DNA of 64,000 nt from Periplaneta americana (taxonomy: Eukaryota; Arthropoda; Insecta; Blattodea; Blattidae): positions 145,664,204 through 145,728,203 of the forward strand of contig NC_091126.1 in NCBI RefSeq assembly GCF_040183065.1. Reading direction: 5' to 3'. Positions 58,856 through 64,000 of the stretch are shown piece by piece. How positions within the stretch are numbered: the first letter of the stretch is position 1; each line of letters starts with the position of its first letter. The translations under genes were made by a program, and so were the position numbers. The notes under the pieces were generated by a model. It did not search any database. It saw only the letters and a program-made list of their open reading frames with translations, and was not told the origin of the DNA.

Positions 58856-60354
58856 CACAGTCTAGTATATACAGTCACGAAGCTTAATACTTACTAAATA
58901 TGCAAACGTAAACAGTTGAAATATGATCCATAGATAGTTGCTCACCACCAGGATCGCTACTATCGCCTCATCACAGACTCTTTCCCTAGCAGACCATAAA
59001 ATGTATTGTACTTTCGATATCTTGTTCTTTTGAAAAAATTAACACCTTCCTTCCACTATTTAAATATGAAATACATAGGGTTTATATATTATTTTCATAA
59101 AATATATATTATATATATTATATTCTACAACCTTCCTGGTTCTTTCGGAAGGATAACTCTAACCTATTTTTCTTACAATTTATAGTACTACAAACGTCTC
59201 CTTGTCCCATATTATTCAAATTATTGTATTTTAGCCATTTACAGTTATTACAAATGATAACGAACTTTTCACAAAAATGCGAAATACGGCACAGTCAATG
59301 CTTTTTCGATCTAGACCAGGCCGTAATGTTTGTTCGGGTTTTTTATTTCAGTGTATGGAGCTCAGTGAAATATTATAACTTTATTGCTTATCATTGCTAA
59401 GCTTTATTTAGTGTAATGTGTTATAAGTTCCATTTACTTCTTGTTGCATAATATGTTGCAGAAATAATTACAAAACTGTGTTACGTATTTTAATGTGAAG
59501 AGAATTTTACATGTTAACATAATCTGTTCGCGTCAACATTTCAAGTTTAGAATGGAAGCTATTTTGAGGTTCAATAAAGAAGAATTTATATTGGGATTTC
59601 AATTTAGCACATCTACCTTCCTTAATTTTAGACAAAACATTTACCATACCACTCCTACGAAATTAGTGTATGTACAGTTTTGTTACTTCATCTCTTAAGT
59701 AGTAGATGAATACAGTAAGTCAGTACTCAATTTTAGTATTAAAATACAGACAAATTGAATGTCTGGGGTATCATACATGACATTATGCTTAATTATAATG
59801 TATGATTGCGAATTTAGGAACATAAGTTAAATATAGTAAACATAACCTATGATTTTCATATGAATGCAAGGCATTGGAGATCACTAAATTTAGACAGAAA
59901 GGGGCAACTGGTACAGTAAACATAACCTATAATTTCAACATATCTAAATATCTGTGCGGTGCAATTGAAAATTATTGAATCGTGCATAAATGAATGTACA
60001 ACAATTTCGCAATATTTAATCGAAATAAAGGCAGGTATTACACATACGAACAACGTAATTTTCACACTATAAATAATATTACATCTTAACTCGCAAGTAA
60101 ATTATGTCTGAAGTGTTTCATAATCATTGTTTTAAATTGTATTAATGGAATTACACTACATTTTAGAGAAACATATGATACTGTTTATGCATTCCAACTA
60201 ATTTATATGGTTGAAACGCCGCCCTTCATGATCGGGTTAAGTGAGTTACATGGTCTGCCTTACGGCCTACTCACAGCGCTCCAAGCGGCTAGCAACTATT
60301 GCGAGATTTGCAAAAAATCACCCCAAGCTTCGTGACTGTATATAGTAGACTGTG
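58856..60354 (-). mobile_element. P-superfamily-like element, copy D
   Basis: The ends CACAGTCTAGTATATACAGT, then CACGAAGCTT, and the complementary right end are flanked by a perfect 7-bp duplication GTATCAC (58849-58855, 60355-60361). It is collinear with copy A over nearly its whole length with scattered differences. It carries one THAP half-exon and no transposase core. Confidence 0.8.
59132..59220 (-). pseudogene. THAP zinc-finger first exon in P-like copy D
   Basis: The minus strand reads MGQGDVCSTINCKKNRLELS, then FRKNQE, nearly the same as copy A but with one codon lost in the FFR block. A GGAAG/GTTGTA donor-like junction follows. Confidence 0.65.
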
Positions 60355-60817
60355 GTATCACTTGTGAGGTTCAGACCTGCCTTCGGACAGTTGACTAAAC
60401 AACAACAATACAGTGGATGACATTGTTGACAAATTACATACATTATTGGCAAATTAACATAAAACATTTCTATGTTAATAATTGTCATAGAAATTTGTGT
60501 TATTGGCCAACAATACAATTAATAATTTTATTGGAAAATTAACATAAAGCATTAATACGTTAATAATCCTGGCAGAGTCTAAAAATGAGTAATATTGGCT
60601 AACAATACCATGGATCACATTATTAGAGCAAAAACATGTTGGAGTTCATCTCGCCACTGTGAGTAGCACACTTCGGCAATCATATCACTGTGCACCTCAC
60701 ACCTCGCCTCAGCAGAACAAAGTGAAGAAGTTGATCTCCACACTTCTCGCCATTAATATGTTGCGTTAAGTTCTGTCAGCCAGTGAGTTCATTTCAGTGA
60801 ACACAACCCAATAAATA

Positions 60818-62150
60818 CGAGGCGCATCCAGAAAGTAAGTTTCCCGATTTTTTCCCCTTGAAAGTAAACGTAATTAGCCGTGTCAATTGCGCATGTGTAA
60901 CAGATCTATGACGTATCAATCATATGCCAGCCGGACAGGTCCTGCCTGGTGCCAGTAGCGTGGCAGCAGTGGTCCGAAATGGAAGCTCTTATTCCTTCTC
61001 CCGCCGCCTGCGAGGTTCGGACGGTGATAAAGTTCTTTAATGCACAAAGCATTGCGCCAATTGAAATTCATCGGCAGCTCTGTCAGGTCTATGGGCCGAA
61101 CATCATGAGTAAGCAGATTGTGCGTCGTTGGTGTAGGCAGTTTTCCGAAGGTCGTCAAAGTGTCCATGATGAAGAGCGCAGTGGGCGACCATCCCTCATC
61201 AATGATGATCGTGTTGAGCTGGTGTGGCAGTGCATCATGGAGAACTGTCGCTTCACGATTACGGAGCTGAGCAGCCATTTTCCGCAGATACCGCGATCCT
61301 TGTTGCATGAGATTGTCACTAAGCACCTGCTGTTCAAAAAAGTGTGTGCCAGGTGGGTGCCGAAAAATCTGACACCCGAACACAAAATGCAACGTTTAGG
61401 AGCAGCACTGACATTTCTGCAACGGTATCACGATAACGGTGACGAGTTCCTCGACAGGATCGTCACGGGCGATGAGACTTGGATTTCTCACTTCACCCCG
61501 GAAACCAAGCAGCAGTCAATGCATTGGCGGCATAGTGGATCTCCGGTCAGGACAAAATTCAGACAGACGCTGTCTGTACGGAATGTGATGTGCACGGTGT
61601 TCTGGGACAGGAAGGGCATTCTGCTCATTGACTTCCTTCCAAGAGGTGAAACAGTGAACGCTGACTGTTACTCTGAAACACTGCGAAAATTGCGACGTGC
61701 CATTCAAAACAAGAGGTGTGGAATGCTTACTGCAGGTGTTGTGCTCCTCCATGACAATGCTCGTCCACATACGGCTCGGTGCACAGCAGCTGTTTTGACG
61801 GAATTTGGCTGGGAGTTGTTTGATCTTCCACCCTACAGTCCTGATCTTGCTCCCAGCGATTTTCACGTTTTCTTGCACCTCAAGAAATTCCTGTCCTCCG
61901 GCGAGCGTTTTGGCAACGACGAAGAGCTGAAGACATCTGTCACACGCTTGTTCCATTCACAGGCGGCAGAGTTCTACGACAGAGGGATACAAAAGTTGAT
62001 CCCACGATACGACAAGTGTCTCAATTCTGATGGTGGCTATGTTGAAAAATAGCTGAAACATTGCTGTACCTGTTGCCAATAAATGTTTTCCTGAAAGTGT
62101 GTGTTCTTTTTTTTTTTAAATAGGGAAACTTACTTTCTGGATGTGCCTCG
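60818..62150 (+). mobile_element. Mariner element, apparently intact
   Basis: Inverted ends of 28 bp (CGAGGC(G/A)CATCCAGAAAG, then TAAGTTTCCC) match at all but one position and are flanked by TA (60816-60817, 62151-62152). Length is 1333 bp, normal for mariner. GC content is visibly higher than in the neighbourhood, consistent with recent arrival. Confidence 0.95.
60979..62052 (+). CDS. Mariner transposase, uninterrupted
   Basis: Cuts and joins the mariner's ends in the nucleus at TA sites. The frame from ATG 60979 is 357 residues (an in-frame ATG at 60949 would add ten); mariner transposases are about 345. The N-terminal helix-turn-helix pair covers roughly residues 1-110 (VIKFFNAQSIAPIEIHRQL, GRPSLINDDRVELV, ITELSSHFPQIPRSLLHEIV). 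The linker WVPKNLTPEHKMQRL is typical. The catalytic triad is D,D34D type: VTGDETWISHF, LLHDNARPHTA and PYSPDLAPSDFHVF. No stop or shift is visible, so it could encode active protein. The choice of 60979 rests on alignment of the ALIPSPAACEVRTVI start with the family. Confidence 0.93.
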   Translation: MEALIPSPAACEVRTVIKFFNAQSIAPIEIHRQLCQVYGPNIMSKQIVRRWCRQFSEGRQSVHDEERSGRPSLINDDRVELVWQCIMENCRFTITELSSHFPQIPRSLLHEIVTKHLLFKKVCARWVPKNLTPEHKMQRLGAALTFLQRYHDNGDEFLDRIVTGDETWISHFTPETKQQSMHWRHSGSPVRTKFRQTLSVRNVMCTVFWDRKGILLIDFLPRGETVNADCYSETLRKLRRAIQNKRCGMLTAGVVLLHDNARPHTARCTAAVLTEFGWELFDLPPYSPDLAPSDFHVFLHLKKFLSSGERFGNDEELKTSVTRLFHSQAAEFYDRGIQKLIPRYDKCLNSDGGYVEK

Positions 62151-62516
62151 TATTAATTTATGGCTTGAAAGGAACACACCAGAGTTGGTGATTTATATCG
62201 TTTGTGTCAGCAGCCTGTCATTTCCAAATACGTTGTAAGAATTTTGAGAGTCAACTTTCACTTACATCTTGATGCTATTAGAACCTAAATTCCACATACA
62301 TAAGCAACCAATCAACTGCTGAAGAGACGTTGGTAGTGTCTCTCGGGTAAATAATAATTATATCTAAAGGAAATAATGTAGTATAATTAAAATTTTTTTA
62401 TTATTACCAAAAATCTTCCATTGTCAGTCACAATAAGAAATATAGTGTTTTTATAGCCTATGTTGTACAAAAGTTGTAATGTTATACAAAGTTGTTTGTT
62501 CTCAAAGTGAAACGAA

Positions 62517-62553
<37 letters not shown>

Positions 62554-62760
62554 GTGTGTGGTGGTGGCAGCAGCAACAGTGGTGTTTGTGGTAGTTGTAG
62601 CAGCAGCCATCTCTAGCAAGTGCTATTCCAAGTCATAAGATTGGAAAGAAATAAGTCATACCGAAACTTGACAAATGTTCATTTTCAAAGCAGCTGCTTC
62701 TTCTTCTTTTTCTTCTTCTTCTTCGTCTTCTTCTTCTTCTTCTTTCTTCTACAGAGTGCA
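62517..62760. repeat. Microsatellites: (AAT)n, GTG-rich, (TTC)n
   Basis: (AAT)n spans 62517-62551, then GTGGTGGCAGCAGC-type repeats to about 62610, and (TTC)n at 62698-62750. Confidence 0.85.
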
Positions 62761-63079
62761 GAATTGCAAAACAAACTGTATCCAACATTAGGAAAAAAAA
62801 GTGTAAACTGTCGAAATTTGTGCTAAAATGTAATGTGGAAAAAGAAAAATTTGAAGTATACTCACGAGGCATAATACACTTTATGTACTGTATACTGTCG
62901 AATTAAGAAACAAACAGCACAACACACACCCGGGAACAGCTGCGCTACAATTGCGACATTCAGCAAGATCAACGAGTAAGCAAGCAGACTTGCTACTTCC
63001 TCCAGTGCGCGGCAAACGAGTGGGGGCTCACTCATAGGAAAAACCCAGTGCTGCATGGGAAAACATACCTGATCACACT

Positions 63080-63965
63080 GTACATCACCCTTCAGTGGAT
63101 TCCAGGACACAATGAAATAAAAGGAAACGAGATAGTTGATGTCCTAGCTAAAAAGACTCCCAAATTCTGTAACTAACCAACAGACCACTTTCATACCACC
63201 CTGCAAAGAGACTCATCCTAAAGTCCATATCGAACATCTCTGAAAGCCAACTTTCAACAAGAACTTCAGATAAAGAATGGAAGGAAACCATAAGAAAACT
63301 CCCTGAATCCACAAGAAGTGTAGCAGTAGCAGAATTTCATCTAACAACTGGCCATGACTGTCTTTCTTACCACCTGCATGGCATTGGCATCACACCAAGC
63401 CCCCTGAACACTCTTTGTGATCGAAATTAAGTAATGGACAAAAACTACCTCGTATGCTGCAAATCAAGCTTTCAGGTATAACTCCCTGTGAAGTTGATTT
63501 GAATAATTCTGAGGGAAAAATTGTTCCGGGGCCGGGCATCGAACCCGGGACCTTTGGTTAAATGTACCAATGCTCTCCCAACTGAGCTATCCGGGAACTC
63601 TACCAGACACCGATCCAATTTTTCCCTCTATATCCACAGACCTCAAAGTGGGCTGACAACTGTCAAGCAACCAACATTGAGTCCACACTAACTCTGTGTG
63701 GCTTGTTAGTGTGCACTCAATGTTGGTTGCTTGACAGTTGTCAGCCCACTTTGAGGTCTGTGGATATAGAGGGAAAAATTGGATCAGAGTCTGGTAGAGT
63801 TCCCAGGTAGCTCAGTTGGGAGAGCGTTGGTACATTTAACCAAAGGTCCTGGGTTTGATGCCCGGCCCTGGAACAATTTTTCCCTAGAAATTATTCATTT
63901 ACCTCATATGCTGTCCTGCATTGAAGAAAGACAGTGCTATTAGCCGCTACTGGGACACAAGGAGC
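63080..63965 (+). pseudogene. RNase H end of a non-LTR retrotransposon, split by a palindromic SINE
   Basis: The plus strand reads LQWIPGHNEIKGNEIVDVLA (end of the RNase H domain), then after shifts TTGHDCLSYHLHGIGI and LCDRN, then after the insertion a CCPALKKDSAISRYWDTR-like tail. That is the usual C-terminus of RNase-H-bearing non-LTR elements. The target duplication TACCTC(G/A)TATGCTG, about 14 bp, occurs on both sides of the inserted palindrome (near 63448 and 63900). Confidence 0.65.
63501..63897. repeat. Palindromic element made of two inverted tRNA-derived arms
   Basis: 63501-63692 and 63705-63897 are reverse complements with few mismatches, joined by a 12-base loop. Each arm contains a whole tRNA-like unit facing outward: 63525-63596 on the minus strand and 63801-63872 on the plus strand. 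The A box is TAGCTCAGTTGGGAGAGC and the B box is GGGTTCGATGCCC (minus arm) or GGGTTTGATGCCC. D and T stems and the anticodon stem TTGGT/ACCAA close, but position 33 is not T. An approximately 14-bp target duplication shows it moved as one unit. Confidence 0.8.
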
Positions 63966-64000
63966 TGTCTGGATAATAACATGTTATATTCCTGTCATTG

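Noticed and set aside
62633..62872. Arg-rich open frame on the minus strand
   Set aside because: It is the translation of a (TTC)n microsatellite.
63801..63872. Functional tRNA gene
   Set aside because: The acceptor stem does not pair fully and position 33 is not T. It sits in a mobile palindrome, so it is a SINE head.
1..64000. CRISPR arrays, operons, rRNA genes or integrated viral genes
   Set aside because: No regularly spaced short repeats with unique spacers, no rRNA-like sequence and no viral structural genes were seen.

Overview
The window reads as insect nuclear DNA that is AT-rich and dominated by transposons. No bacterial or organellar features were seen. The mix of repeat families and the endonuclease-type retrotransposon tails (GHVARMGE, RPRRRWEDNI) most resembles a large cockroach or termite (Blattodea) genome. 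That placement is inferred from remembered repeat style, not from a search. Only one stretch looks like a host protein-coding exon: 48513-48782 (+), an RRM-domain first coding exon resembling the GANP/MCM3AP (Sac3-family) proteins. Its donor site opens into what is probably a very long intron covering the rest of the window.

Layout. 1-9 kb: mostly unassigned AT-rich DNA with a P-superfamily-like element (copy A), a MITE and a hAT MITE. 9-15 kb: a GGCCC-ended MITE, two Tigger/pogo-like elements (one split by a TTAA-flanked element with an internal tandem array) and tRNA-derived SINEs. 16.7-17.1 kb: a hairpin with 196-bp arms. 18.6-25.4 kb: a promoter-like repeat, several SINEs, a minisatellite and a piggyBac-like element. 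25.4-27 kb: retrotransposon fragments and P-like copy B. 28-32.6 kb: a complete but broken hAT and P-like copy E, which cut the same short GC-rich reading frame. 33-36.8 kb: tandem MITEs, a large foldback and an odd locus with seven copies of a 16-bp motif. 37-41.8 kb: chained retrotransposon 3' ends and a long broken non-LTR retrotransposon.

42-48.1 kb is one hAT element (8-bp target duplication intact) carrying a Harbinger-like element, itself carrying another that holds a Tc1 remnant, plus a separate retrotransposon fragment. 48.5 kb holds the host exon, followed by P-like copy C and a deleted DUF4817-type element. 51.9-57.6 kb is a 58-bp minisatellite split by a CACTG-ended transposon that encodes an unnamed protein family, and that transposon is split in turn by a Tc1 element. 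58.9-60.4 kb is P-like copy D. 60.8-62.2 kb is a mariner with an uninterrupted transposase, the only apparently intact transposase in the window. 63.1-64 kb is an RNase H fragment of a retrotransposon split by a palindromic tRNA-derived element.

The most interesting points are: (1) five copies of one DNA transposon family with 7-bp target duplications and THAP exons, which fits the P superfamily; (2) an unnamed widespread protein family sitting inside a transposon with CACTG termini and a 3-bp target duplication, suggesting a CACTA/Mirage/Chapaev-type transposase; (3) the 16-bp motif cluster; (4) several very long hairpins able to make double-stranded RNA. All coordinates and motifs were read by eye; no similarity search was run.
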